The notes: generated from the sequence alone by a model not told the origin. A stretch of 64,000 bases of DNA from Streptomyces sp. SUK 48 (GCF_009650765.1 NZ_CP045740.1:7106001-7170000), one strand, 5' to 3'; counted from the first letter of the stretch, positions 33,088 through 41,069 are shown. Numbers and translations: made by a program.

Positions 33088-33419
33088 CCGCCGTGGATAC
33101 CTTCATCGTGTCTCCTTCGATTCCATACTCCTTGCCGCCGATCCGGATGGAAAGGCGGCGTCCGTCCCGACAGGACGGAAGATCACGGGTTCCGCCGGGG
33201 TAAGCGCCGGCCCACAGCGGCCACGCTGGGCCTCCGGAAGGAAGAGGTCGCGGGCCCGATGCTCGGTCCGGACATCAGCGCGGTCGGGCAGTTCGGCGTA
33301 TTCACGGCAGAGACGCAGCCGTTGCCGTGCGGCGCGGGTTCTTTCTCCTGAGGCGGCTCGAGGTCCGACTCCGGGGCTGCGGCTGTACAGGTCTCCATGG
33401 ATCTCCTTCGCGGCGCGCA
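33088..33419. other. Region of ambiguous small frames upstream of the peptide gene
   Basis: No single frame is convincing through these 332 bases. On the minus strand an ORF with an excellent GAAGGAG site starts at ATG 33398 (listed separately). A second frame reads LCREYAELPDRADVRTEHRA and ends at 33103, overlapping the next ATG. A third reads RLSIRIGGKEYGIEGD. Alternating plausible pieces suggest a frameshifted remnant gene. Confidence 0.35.
33183..33398 (-). CDS. Possible small protein, 71 aa
   Basis: Starts METCTAAAPESDLEPPQEKE with GAAGGAG at ideal spacing. The first 40 codons have reasonable G/C third positions; the last part becomes Arg-rich and uses a TTA codon, so the frame may be broken. 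It begins 22 bp after the terminator hairpin of the upstream operon. Function not recognisable; may be the head of a decayed gene. Confidence 0.35.
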   Translation of the reverse strand: METCTAAAPESDLEPPQEKEPAPHGNGCVSAVNTPNCPTALMSGPSIGPATSSFRRPSVAAVGRRLPRRNP

Positions 33420-33451
33420 CCCCGCCCGGGTCTTCCGGATCCCGGGCGGGG
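33420..33451 (-). terminator. Terminator hairpin after small-gene operon
   Basis: CCCCGCCCGGG (33420-33430) and CCCGGGCGGGG (33441-33451) form a perfect 11-bp stem with a 10-nt loop. It lies about 100 bp past the 28-aa membrane peptide gene and should separate that operon from the peptide/methyltransferase genes. Confidence 0.65.
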
Positions 33452-33551
33452 CGGCGGTCCCGCCGCGCTCGTGGCGGAAGGCGAGCAGCTGCCTTCCAGC
33501 GGCGGGGCTGTGGGTGCGGCCCTGACCCGAGACGGCCGCCATGGGGGTGCG

Positions 33552-33638
33552 TCAGTGCGAGGCCCTCGTGAGCACCAGGACGAGGGCGGGGGTTGTCACG
33601 GCGGCCACGAACATGAACAGGCCGACGATCGTCTTCAC
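33552..33638 (-). CDS. 28-aa single-helix membrane peptide
   Basis: Reads (M)KTIVGLFMFVAAVTTPALV and then LVLTRASH: one hydrophobic helix of about 20 residues between a Lys and an Arg-His tail. The GTG start overlaps the DUF6415 stop (GTGA), exactly like the three junctions before it, which argues that it is translated. All third codon positions fit the genome. Too short for automatic prediction. Role unknown; small holin-like, toxin-like or regulatory membrane peptides look like this. Confidence 0.65.
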   Translation of the reverse strand: MKTIVGLFMFVAAVTTPALVLVLTRASH

Positions 33639-34015
33639 GACGACGGGATCGCGTTGCCCTCGAAGTGGTCGAGGAGCGCCCGCAGGACGCGCGCCAGACG
33701 TCGGGCGTACTCCAGCTCGCCGTCGGCGCGGGGCGCCGGCCGGGCCTGGAGCTTGCCGCGGGCCTCTCCAGCGCAGGCGCCCGCGCAGTACCGGGCGGTG
33801 CCGTCCTTCGGCAGCCGGGCGAGCATCTGCTCCACCTCGGGGATGAGCAGCTCCAGGTGGCCGCGCAGTTGGCCGATGAGGATGTCGAGGTTCTCGGGCG
33901 TCGGCGGCGGCGCGTCGGTCTCGCCTTCGGACCCGAGCGCTCGGGCGACGGTCTCGCGCATGGTGATGGTGTCCACGGGCGCCGTGCCGGCGGTTTGCTT
34001 CGCGGGGGCGCTCAT
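33635..34015 (-). CDS. DUF6415 family protein
   Basis: A 126-residue soluble protein recognised as DUF6415, a family annotated as natural-product-biosynthesis associated in Streptomyces but without known activity. TITMRETVARALG and LRGHLELLIPEVEQMLARLPKDGTARYCAGACAGEARGKL are the conserved helices. The ATG at 34015 overlaps the stop of the preceding gene (ATGA). Confidence 0.85.
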   Translation of the reverse strand: MSAPAKQTAGTAPVDTITMRETVARALGSEGETDAPPPTPENLDILIGQLRGHLELLIPEVEQMLARLPKDGTARYCAGACAGEARGKLQARPAPRADGELEYARRLARVLRALLDHFEGNAIPSS

Positions 34016-34224
34016 CGGGTCACCGGCAGCACGACGCGGTGGAGCGGGCACTGGCACGCCGGGTAGGAGTCGGGCTGGGGCAGCGGCGGCAGCTTGCCGT
34101 CGACGGCCACGGTGACCGTGCCGCGGTCCTGGGTGATCGTGCCGTAGCGGTCCACGGTGTAGACCCGCATCGTCATCCGGCCACCCCGTGCGTTCGTCGG
34201 CGTCTGGGCGGTAGCGTTTGTCAT
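34012..34224 (-). CDS. Small conserved protein, 70 aa
   Basis: A 70-residue protein with a short beta-rich middle, TMRVYTVDRYGTITQDRGTV, and an end with CQCPLHR, a possible metal-binding Cys pair. Not recognised as a named family. It is locked between two genes by four-base overlaps at both ends, so it is surely part of the operon. Confidence 0.7.
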   Translation of the reverse strand: MTNATAQTPTNARGGRMTMRVYTVDRYGTITQDRGTVTVAVDGKLPPLPQPDSYPACQCPLHRVVLPVTR

Positions 34225-34511
34225 GTCGACGCTCCCTGTCGGGTTTGAGCGTTGGCCACACCCGGGGCCGTTCGCGCGGTCGCCGGGCCTTGCGTGGCAC
34301 CTGCCAGGCGCGGTCGACTCGGCGTCATCCGGGGCCGACAGCCGCACGAGCGGACCTGCCAGACTCTGGTCGCGCCGGAGACGACGACTTCGCCCGCCAC
34401 GCGCAGAGGACGGTTCACGGCTCCGCAGTCGAAGCACGCCTCGCCGTGAAGGCGGACGATGCTCACACGACGGTCAACGACCGCTGGCGTGAGCGAACGT
34501 GCTTCCTGCAT
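34221..34511 (-). CDS. Small zinc-ribbon-like protein
   Basis: About 96 residues from ATG 34511 (ATG 34550 would add 13). LHGEACFDCGAVNRPL and WQVRSCGC give a Cys-x2-Cys...Cys-x-Cys set typical of a small zinc ribbon; the tail is low-complexity. A nucleic-acid or protein-binding role is possible. First gene of the four-gene overlapping operon, about 60 bp after a strong palindrome that may control it. Confidence 0.65.
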   Translation of the reverse strand: MQEARSLTPAVVDRRVSIVRLHGEACFDCGAVNRPLRVAGEVVVSGATRVWQVRSCGCRPRMTPSRPRLAGATQGPATARTAPGVANAQTRQGAST

Positions 34512-34571
34512 CTTCCGTGCCCATCCTTGGTGCCTGCGCGTGGCACTCATGTTGGGGCTGAGGAAGCATCA

Positions 34572-34596
34572 CAAGTACCCCGGTGAGGGGTACTTG
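34572..34596. promoter_or_regulatory. Perfect dyad, candidate operator
   Basis: CAAGTACCCC (34572-34581) and GGGGTACTTG (34587-34596) are perfectly inverted with a 5-bp spacer. It lies between the end of the XRE regulator gene and the start of the small-gene operon, 60-85 bp before the operon's first ATG. There is no T tract. An operator for the XRE protein is the simplest reading; a terminator for the XRE gene is the alternative. Confidence 0.6.
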
Positions 34597-34610
34597 GGAA
34601 CGGGTTGTGC

Positions 34611-35798
34611 TCAGGTTGCGGCGCACCACTCCGCGAAGGACGTCAGTGTCTCCGAGTCGGCGCGGCGCAGGCGCCGCAGCGTCGAAGCATCCTCCCGGAC
34701 CCAGGGATGGTCACGGGTGTGCTGAGGCGCGATCTTGCGGGCGGCCTTCAGCGACTCGAACGCGCCGTCGGGCATGCCCGCCCAGAGCTGGGCGCGCGCC
34801 AGCTCGATGTAGAAGCCTGAGCGGCGCTCTGCACCGAGGCCGGCTGGAGGCTTCCACTCGTGCGTGACGTCCAGGGCAGCGCTCGCGTGGTCGCCACCCA
34901 GGCTGACCGCGACCGACACCTGGTGAATGCGTACGGAGTCGGGCCCGAATGCGGTGCCGTAGTACACGTCGTCCTTCACCTGCTCGGCCAGACGCTCGGC
35001 GTCGCTCAGGTGTAGGGCCGCGGCGTCCGTGTCCTTGGCGCGGCCAGCGATGACGGCGGCCCTCATGTGCAGTGCCCCGCGCGCGGCGCGCTGCACTGCG
35101 GTTGTCGGTGCGGGTGCCGTGTCGATGGCCTGCCTGAGCGCGCACAGGCCGGCAGCGTGAGCCCGGGCCGCGAAGAAGGTCTCGGTGCGCACGTACGCCA
35201 CGGACGCCGTCAGTAGAGGGTTCTCGGCTGCTCCCGTCGCCCATCGCATCAGTTCGATCAGGCGCGCTGAGAGGTCGTGTGCGCCGAGCTTGTAGGCGGC
35301 GGCGTCGGCGCAGCGGTAGGCGCTCACCAGTAGCTGTGCTACTTCGGCTCGTTCGCCGCCGGCTGCCGTGTGGTAGGCGCGCGTCAGCTCGGTCAGCAGG
35401 TCCGGGAGGTCGCGCACGATCCGCGTGTACTGTGCGCCGAGCCGCCACTTCACTGCTGCATCGACTACGTCGCGCAGCTCGGACACCGACCGGACGGGAC
35501 CGTCGTCGGGGCAGTCGTACGCGGCGATGGCGGCCGACAGAGCTGGTAGCCCGTCCCGGGCCTGAGTGTGGGCAGCTCCCCGATCGTGGCGCAGTCGTAC
35601 AGGGTCGACTCCCAGTGCATCGGCGATGGCCTGGAGGGTGTCGTCGCTGACTCCTCTCTCACCGCGCTCGATTTTTCGGATCGTCCCCAGAGCGACGCAG
35701 GCGGCATTCGCCAGTTCCTGCTGGGTCATCTTGGGTCGGACGACGCTTCGGTAGTAGGCGATCCGTCGGCCTACTCCTCCGTCGGTGTTCGCGTGCAT
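34611..35798 (-). CDS. XRE-family regulator with TPR-like domain
   Basis: A 395-residue regulator. The HTH is at about 24-63 (KMTQQELANAACVALGTIRKIERGERGVS). The remaining 300 residues are Ala-rich helical repeats of the TPR kind (for example YHTAAGGERAEVAQLLVSAY, ARAHAAGLCALRQAID, HLSDAERLAEQVKDD). Streptomyces has many such regulators, which often govern neighbouring small genes or signal-dependent development. ATG 35798 is used because the HTH then starts close to the N-terminus. Immediately upstream of the DUF6415 operon on the same strand. Confidence 0.85.
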   Translation of the reverse strand: MHANTDGGVGRRIAYYRSVVRPKMTQQELANAACVALGTIRKIERGERGVSDDTLQAIADALGVDPVRLRHDRGAAHTQARDGLPALSAAIAAYDCPDDGPVRSVSELRDVVDAAVKWRLGAQYTRIVRDLPDLLTELTRAYHTAAGGERAEVAQLLVSAYRCADAAAYKLGAHDLSARLIELMRWATGAAENPLLTASVAYVRTETFFAARAHAAGLCALRQAIDTAPAPTTAVQRAARGALHMRAAVIAGRAKDTDAAALHLSDAERLAEQVKDDVYYGTAFGPDSVRIHQVSVAVSLGGDHASAALDVTHEWKPPAGLGAERRSGFYIELARAQLWAGMPDGAFESLKAARKIAPQHTRDHPWVREDASTLRRLRRADSETLTSFAEWCAAT

Positions 35799-35897
35799 AC
35801 CGTCTCCGTTCGGGCATCCACTCCGAACGGTACGCGCGCGTGACCGCGTCTCTACCCGAAGCAGCCCCATCAACTCGCCTGGGATGCTTCCTTGTTG

Positions 35898-36536
35898 TCA
35901 CCCCGAGAGACTCACCAGCTCCATGAGGGTGTCGATGCGCCAGTCCGCTGCCGCCACGGTCTTCGGGTCATCGGCCCAGAGGTGCCCCCAGGGTCCGCGC
36001 CGCAGGTGCGCGGAGCGCAGGCCGGCCGCCTTCGCGGGATGGACATCGTTCGCCGGGTGATCCCCGACGTAGACGGTGTGGGCCGGCGGGACCTCGGCCA
36101 CCTCGATGACGCGCTGGAAGAACTCAGGCTGCGGCTTGGCCACGCCCCACTCCGCCGATGTGACGATCAGGTCGGCGGGCAGGTCCAGATCGCGCAGCAG
36201 CCGGCCTGCGCGTGCGGTCTGGTTGCCGGCGATGATGACTCGGACGCCCGCCTGACGGAGGGCAGAGAGAGCGGATCGCACGTCGTCGTAGAGGTCGCCC
36301 TCATCGAGGTGCTCGCCTCGGCCTGCCGCCTCGCGGGCGCGGTACTCCGCGTCGAGGTCGATGCCTGGCCGCAGCAGCCGGATCGCTTCTGCATTGTCCT
36401 GGCCTGCGGCCACGACGGCTCCGACGAGGGCAGACAGGGTGTGTCTCGGGACGTTGAGCCAGTCCGCCCACGACGCCCAATAGCGATCGTCACGGATGAT
36501 CGTCTCGCCGATGTCGAACACAATGCTCTCAATCAC
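35898..36536 (-). CDS. HAD-family hydrolase
   Basis: A 212-residue haloacid dehalogenase-fold phosphatase. IVFDIGETIIRDD is motif I; the second Asp is replaced by Gly-Glu-Thr (DxGE rather than DxD), so general acid function may be altered. VRVIIAGNQTA is motif II (Asn in place of Ser/Thr), VAKPQPEFF motif III and YVGDHPANDV motif IV. GTG 36536 follows TACGCT by six bases without a ribosome-binding site, suggesting a leaderless mRNA. Divergent from a decayed regulator gene. Confidence 0.82.
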   Translation of the reverse strand: MIESIVFDIGETIIRDDRYWASWADWLNVPRHTLSALVGAVVAAGQDNAEAIRLLRPGIDLDAEYRAREAAGRGEHLDEGDLYDDVRSALSALRQAGVRVIIAGNQTARAGRLLRDLDLPADLIVTSAEWGVAKPQPEFFQRVIEVAEVPPAHTVYVGDHPANDVHPAKAAGLRSAHLRRGPWGHLWADDPKTVAAADWRIDTLMELVSLSG

Positions 36537-36557
36537 CCGTGAAGCGTACGTGCTTTC

Positions 36558-37241
36558 GTGGCGCAAGAATTCGAACGCGCAATTCAATCCGAAGATGCCG
36601 CTGGCCTTGGCGAAGGACTTCTGGGTGTGATGGGCCGCGGGAGCAATCTTCGGCTAACCGGGACTACCCACACACTGAGTTCGAGACAGGGCCTTTTGTC
36701 GGTTCTCGCCGAGCAGGCCCAGCAGGCGGGATGGGCGGCCTTCGATGCTGGTCGGCCAGCGGATGCAGCCAGCCTGCACACGGGCGGCTTGCGTGGGCCT
36801 ATGCCGGGACCGGGCGCGGCAGCGCATGCGAGCGCGCCCGGGAGGGCGCCGAAGCAGCTCTCGCTGAATCCGATGACAGCCCCTCAGCCCGATTGGGCGG
36901 CCTGGGCCGACGCCACCGACTTACAGATCATGACCGGTCGGTGCTGGGCGGAGCTGCGCAGGCTCCTGCGCGCCGTGCCGGTGCTGACCAAGGCGTTGAA
37001 CAGCTACGCCGATGCGCATGCGCGTGACAAGAGTCTGTACCTGTCGTGGTTTGCCGCGTCCTATCGGCAGGCCGGCGAAGTGGAGGAGGCTGCCAAGGTG
37101 GCCGATCGCACGCTCGACCTTTCAGCCGAGGTCGCTTCGGTTCGGCTCAGGCAGCGCCTCAATCCACTCATCGAGCAGCTGCGCCCGCATCACGGTCTCC
37201 CCGCGGTCGCCGATGTTCTGGAGAAGGCCGGCGTGACGTGA
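36558..37241 (+). pseudogene. Decayed TPR-type regulator
   Basis: An open frame of 227 codons that reads like the C-terminal half of an XRE/TPR regulator but lacks the HTH. LLSVLAEQAQQAGWAAFDAG and AELRRLLRAVPVLTKALNSYA are familiar TPR parts. Between about 36780 and 36885 the family-like sequence (LAWAYAGTGRGSACERAREG) continues in a different frame, so two compensating frameshifts are present. Codon use is poorer in G/C and includes a TTA. I take it as a remnant; expression of a shortened protein is not excluded. Confidence 0.6.
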
Positions 37242-37245
37242 TGTC

Positions 37246-37572
37246 CTAGTCCACCGGTGTCGTGTTCGCGGCGATCCACTCCAGGCAGCCTGCGGATGCT
37301 GCTTCGATCGGTACTGCCGCGATCTCCGGGTTCTGCCAGGGGTGATGCTTCAGGATGTGGGCTTCCAGCTCGGGATAGCGGGCGGCAGTGGTCTTCAGCA
37401 GCAGCTGCCACTCCTCGCCTGTAGCGAACGCCCCGTCGTGCCAAAAGACAGAGATTACCGGGCCGATGATCTGAGCGCCTGCTGCCAGGCGACGACTGAC
37501 GACCGTGCGCGCCAGTTCAACAGCCTGTTCCTGTGTCGGAGTTGCCGTAGACACTTGGAAGTAGTCAGCCAT
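37246..37572 (-). CDS. cutA: CutA-family protein
   Basis: A 108-residue protein of the CutA1 (divalent-cation tolerance) family, which forms small PII-like trimers. FQVSTATPTQEQAVELARTVV, AAGAQIIGPVISVFWHDG, EWQLLLKTTAARYPELEAHI and HPWQNPEIAAVPIEA are all in family order. Role in copper tolerance is debated for the family. It is surrounded by accessory genes and has lower third-position GC than the core genes. Confidence 0.9.
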   Translation of the reverse strand: MADYFQVSTATPTQEQAVELARTVVSRRLAAGAQIIGPVISVFWHDGAFATGEEWQLLLKTTAARYPELEAHILKHHPWQNPEIAAVPIEAASAGCLEWIAANTTPVD

Positions 37573-37731
37573 GTCGCGAGCGTAGCTCGACCTCTGGTCT
37601 CCGCGAAGACGGACCGCGGCTCACTGGCTCAGAAAAACAACTCCATGAGCGGGTGTGGGGCAGCTCGGCTCAGCAGATGCAGCGATTCCGACGGATCGTT
37701 CTGGCTGTGGGCGGACGGCTAGCATGCGCCG

Positions 37732-38229
37732 ATGGCCCTGTTACGCCTCCGTCGTTCCGTCCGCGCGGTCGTTATCGATGAGGAGGACCGGGTTCTGCTG
37801 TGCCGGCTCGTCGTTGCTGAGCCGGCGGGGCCGGTCGTCGTGTGGGTGGCGCCCGGTGGAGGTGTGGAGAGCGGTGAGTCCGCGCTTGCGGCGCTGCGCC
37901 GGGAGTTGCGCGAGGAGACGGGGCTCGAACTTGACGCCGAGCCGCCGCAGGTCTGGCGCCAGGAGGTCGTCGGCCCTGGACGCGTGGAGGGCTATGACGG
38001 CGTGATCAATGACTACTTCCTGGTGCGCACCGCGTCGTTCCGCCCTCGCGGCGCGCTGTCCGACGACGAGCTCGCCGCCGAGAACATCGAGGGCTTTCGC
38101 TGGTGGAAGCTGCGCGATATCGCCGGGTATCGGGGTACGGACCTGTTCTCGCCGCGTGACCTGGCCACCCCGTTGGCGGCGCTGATCGACGGTGGGGCTC
38201 CGGGCAGCGTGGTGTGGATCGGTCTGTGA
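37732..38229 (+). CDS. Nudix hydrolase
   Basis: A 165-residue single-domain Nudix protein. The box is complete at about 43-65: it runs from GGGVESGESALAALRREL to REETGL, with the REExxEE-type metal ligands. VRAVVIDEEDRVLLCRL begins the fold. It should cleave a nucleoside diphosphate derivative; no substrate hint is visible. ATG 37732. Confidence 0.9.
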   Translation: MALLRLRRSVRAVVIDEEDRVLLCRLVVAEPAGPVVVWVAPGGGVESGESALAALRRELREETGLELDAEPPQVWRQEVVGPGRVEGYDGVINDYFLVRTASFRPRGALSDDELAAENIEGFRWWKLRDIAGYRGTDLFSPRDLATPLAALIDGGAPGSVVWIGL

Positions 38230-38253
38230 ACACCGCAGACGCCGGCCCCGGGC

Positions 38254-38604
38254 TCAGCTCGCGAAGTAGACGGTCGCCGCGATGGCGAGGAGCAGGTACA
38301 CGCCGGGGAACGCGATGTTGTGCAGGACTCGCGCGCGGACGTGGGTGATGAGCGCGCCGAGGAAGAACGCGGTCAGACCGGCGCCCGCCGCGAGGCCGAG
38401 CCTGGGGGCGCCGAGCAGCCCGGCGGCGAGGCCGAGCGCGCCGGCGAGCTTGAGGGTGGCCAGGTACGGCACGGCCGTGGGCGGGACGCCGACCAGTGCC
38501 GCGTTGGCGGACACGAACCGTGCCCTGCGGTAGTCGGCGAGCGCGATGAACGCGTTGGCGGCGACACACAGGACGGTCAGGGCGAACGCGATCTGTAGAC
38601 TCAT
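38254..38604 (-). CDS. DoxX-like membrane protein
   Basis: A 116-residue protein with four hydrophobic helices (ALTVLCVAANAFIALADY; LATLKLAGALGLAAGLLG; LTAFFLGALITHVRAR; IAFPGVYLLLAIAATVYF), a DoxX-like arrangement. Related proteins work with oxidoreductases in redox or sulfur stress. It is divergent from an ECF sigma factor gene with 70 bp between them; such small redox genes are frequent next to this kind of sigma factor and are likely its targets. Confidence 0.82.
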   Translation of the reverse strand: MSLQIAFALTVLCVAANAFIALADYRRARFVSANAALVGVPPTAVPYLATLKLAGALGLAAGLLGAPRLGLAAGAGLTAFFLGALITHVRARVLHNIAFPGVYLLLAIAATVYFAS

Positions 38605-38673
38605 GAGCCTCTCCTCGGGGTGCGAACAGGACCGGGCTGAACCGACCCTCCCGACGTTCGCGAGCCCCGAAAG

Positions 38674-39540
38674 GTGACACCCGTGCCGATCACGGTCGAG
38701 GACTTCGAGGCCGCCCGGCCTCAGCTGCTGTCGGTCGCCCATCGCATGCTGGGCTCCGTCCATGACGCCCAGGACGCCGTCCAGACCGCGTGGCTGCGGG
38801 CTGCCGCCGGGCACGGCGCGCAGCCGGTCGAGAATCCGGCCGGGTGGCTGACCACCGTCACGGCCCGGATCTGTCTCGACGAGCTGCGCGCCCGCCGCCG
38901 TCGCGGCGAGGCACCGCTGCTCGCCGACGCGATCCCGGCCGAGCAGCTGTCCGCCGACGAAGCGGTCCTGCGGGCCGAGAATGTCTCCCGCGCGCTGCTG
39001 GTCCTCCTGGAGCGGCTGACCCCGCCCCAGCGTGTCGCCTACGTCCTGCACGATCTGTTCGCCGTGCCGTTCGACCGGGTCGCCCAGGTCCTCGACGGGA
39101 CGGTGCCCGGCGCCAAGAAGCACGCCAGCCGGGCCCGGCAGCGCCTGCGCTCCCCGGCACCCGCCGCGGAGCACCGGCAGGCACCGGACCGCGAGATCGT
39201 CGAGGCGTTCCTGGCCGCGGCCCGCACCGGCGACACCCGCGCGATGCTGCGGCTGCTGGCCCCCGACAGCGTGCGCGACGCGGACGCGGCCCTTCTCCCG
39301 CCCGGCGCGCGTACGGTCGTCACCGGCGCGACCGCCATCGCCACCGAGACCGTGCGCTTCGCCGACCGTATCCGGGCGACCTGCCCGCTCACCGTCAACG
39401 GCGCCCCCGCCCATCTGATCGCGCCCGGCGGCCACCCCCTCGCCGTCCTCCACGTCGGCACCGACCGGGGCCGGGTCACCCGGATCACGTTGCGGCCGGT
39501 ACGGCCCGCGGATGTCTTCACGGCGCGCGCGGAGCCGTGA
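38674..39540 (+). CDS. ECF sigma factor with SnoaL-like C-terminal domain
   Basis: A 288-residue sigma factor. Region 2 starts RPQLLSVAHRMLGSVHDAQDAVQTAWLR, region 4 spans RLTPPQRVAYVLHDLFAVPFDRVAQVL, and the last 110 residues (from DREIVEAFLAAARTGDTRAMLRLLAPD) form a SnoaL-like fold typical of ECF41/SigJ-type factors, which carry their own control domain instead of an anti-sigma. GTG 38674, or GTG 38683 which has AAAGG eight bases before it. Confidence 0.92.
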   Translation: MTPVPITVEDFEAARPQLLSVAHRMLGSVHDAQDAVQTAWLRAAAGHGAQPVENPAGWLTTVTARICLDELRARRRRGEAPLLADAIPAEQLSADEAVLRAENVSRALLVLLERLTPPQRVAYVLHDLFAVPFDRVAQVLDGTVPGAKKHASRARQRLRSPAPAAEHRQAPDREIVEAFLAAARTGDTRAMLRLLAPDSVRDADAALLPPGARTVVTGATAIATETVRFADRIRATCPLTVNGAPAHLIAPGGHPLAVLHVGTDRGRVTRITLRPVRPADVFTARAEP

Positions 39541-39718
39541 CCGGGCGAAGTGGGTCCCGGACATGGGGGTTTGGCCGGATGGGGGGCCGAATCGGCAGGA
39601 CGGTCGCTTGCGTTGTGTTCGTACGCGTGTATGGGTGGGGCAACCCGGTCCGGATACAGGTCGGTTAATGCTTGCGCACGCGCTGGTTGCAACGGGGTGA
39701 GCGCGTCATGATGGGCCC

Positions 39719-40117
39719 ATGACGTTGGCCTCGCGCGCGTTCGCGCAACTGGCGACCTGGCCGGACCTGAGACAGGCCGTGCCGAGCTGCGGTCAGGGAC
39801 AGGCGGTGGTCTCCGCCAAGGGTGAGATCGTCCATTTCCATTCCGACCGCGATGTCGATCTGCGGCTGACCGACCGGGCCATCCGGCGGCTCGCCAGGGA
39901 TCTCAAACGCTCCGGCGTGATCAGGATCGTGCCCGGCTCGCCGTGGGTGACCCTGCGCCTCGACGCCGCGAGCGATGTCGATCTGCTGCTGACCCTGGTC
40001 AGCGTGGCGCTCCAGGCGCAGCAGGGCCCGCCCGATACGGTCGACCGCCCCCTGATGGGCTGCAACGACCAGCGCGGCAAGGGATTCGTGAAGGTGGACC
40101 TCGGCGCCCTCTGGTAG
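39719..40117 (+). CDS. DUF5519 (luciferase-like) family protein
   Basis: A 132-residue protein I recognise as DUF5519. Conserved stretches are EIVHFHSDRDVDLRLTDRAI and GSPWVTLRLDAASDVDLLLTLVSVAL, plausible beta strands around a pocket. It shows no enzymatic motif. No signal peptide. Convergent with the DeoR-type regulator gene. Confidence 0.75.
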   Translation: MTLASRAFAQLATWPDLRQAVPSCGQGQAVVSAKGEIVHFHSDRDVDLRLTDRAIRRLARDLKRSGVIRIVPGSPWVTLRLDAASDVDLLLTLVSVALQAQQGPPDTVDRPLMGCNDQRGKGFVKVDLGALW

Positions 40118-40154
40118 CCGGGTTGCCTGCGCCGGCAGCCGGATGGCGTCCGCG

Positions 40155-40934
40155 TCATACGGCGATGACGCGGACCCCGGCCTCCTCGAACCGGTGGACC
40201 GTCTCCCGGTCCACCGCCGTGTCCGTCACCAGGGTGTCCACCAGGTGCGCGGGGCAGATCCGGGCGAACGCCCGCTGGCCCAGCTTGCTGGAGTCCGCGG
40301 CGACCACGACCCGTTCGGCGCGCTCGCACAGCAGCCGGTTGATCGCCGCCTCCGCCTCGTCGTGCGCCGCCGCGCCGTGCACCACGTCGAAGGCGACCAC
40401 CCCGAGCACCGCCACGTCCAGCCTGATCTGCCCGAGCACCCCGTCCGCGAGCGGCCCGATCAACTCGTACGACTGCGGGCGGGCCACCCCGCCGGTGACC
40501 ACGATCTTGAACTGGGGCCGCACGGCCAGCTCGTTGGCGATGTTGAGCGCGTTGGTGACCACGGTCAGCGCCGGGGAACCGGTGGCCAGATCACCGCGCA
40601 CGGCGAGGGCGCGGGCCACCTCCGTGGTCGTCGTACCCCCGGTCAGGCCCACCGCCTCGCCCGGCGCGACGAGATCGGCCACCGCGCCCGCGATGCGCTG
40701 CTTCTCGGAGGCGCGGCGTGCGGTCTTGTAACGCAGGGGCAGTTCGTACGACACCCCGTGCACCACCGCGCCGCCCCGGGTGCGGACCAGCATCTGCTGC
40801 TCGGCGAGCTGGTCGAAGTCCCGCCGGATCGTCGCCGCCGACACCGCCAGCTCGGTCGCCGCCTCCTCGACGTCCAGCCGGCCGCGCTCCACGAGCAGTT
40901 CCAGCAGCGCCTTCCACCGGGCGTCCCGGGACAT
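40155..40934 (-). CDS. DeoR-family regulator (AgaR/GlpR-like)
   Basis: A 259-residue regulator. The N-terminal HTH reads RLDVEEAATELAVSAATIRRDFDQL, the canonical DeoR signature, followed by RTRGGAV. The C-terminal isomerase-like sugar-phosphate sensor has VGLTGGTTTTEVARAL, VVTNALNIANEL and VVAADSSKLG. Facing the SIS-domain gene and the aldolase gene, it is likely their repressor, released by an amino-sugar or tagatose phosphate. Confidence 0.92.
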   Translation of the reverse strand: MSRDARWKALLELLVERGRLDVEEAATELAVSAATIRRDFDQLAEQQMLVRTRGGAVVHGVSYELPLRYKTARRASEKQRIAGAVADLVAPGEAVGLTGGTTTTEVARALAVRGDLATGSPALTVVTNALNIANELAVRPQFKIVVTGGVARPQSYELIGPLADGVLGQIRLDVAVLGVVAFDVVHGAAAHDEAEAAINRLLCERAERVVVAADSSKLGQRAFARICPAHLVDTLVTDTAVDRETVHRFEEAGVRVIAV

Positions 40935-41026
40935 CCGCGGCCTCCGTTCTCCGATCGATCATCGTCTCGTTCCGACCGGTGACCCTAGCGCACCCCCGTC
41001 GTGCGCCCCCGGTCCCACCGGAATGC

Positions 41027-41069
41027 TTGATTGTGCTCGAAAGCTCGCTATATCTTGCAGGAACAATCA
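41027..41069 (+). promoter_or_regulatory. Promoter and operator of the SIS/aldolase operon
   Basis: TTGATT (41027-41032) and TATATC (41049-41054) are 16 bp apart. TGATTGT (41028-41034) and ACAATCA (41063-41069) are perfect inverted copies flanking the promoter, and GCTCG is repeated at 41035-41047 with AAA between. The arrangement would let the divergent DeoR protein block transcription. Confidence 0.6.

Noticed and set aside
32984..33106. 40-codon ORF starting MKVSTADG with a strong GAAGGAG site and ATGA overlap with the methyltransferase
   Set aside because: Third-position GC is only about half, whereas the overlapping MADD frame is nearly all G/C. Kept as an alternative to the listed peptide gene, not as a separate gene.
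36560..36640. tRNA-like stretch with GAATTCGAACGC
   Set aside because: No acceptor stem, no anticodon arm, and the T-arm sequence does not match GGTTCGAATCC.
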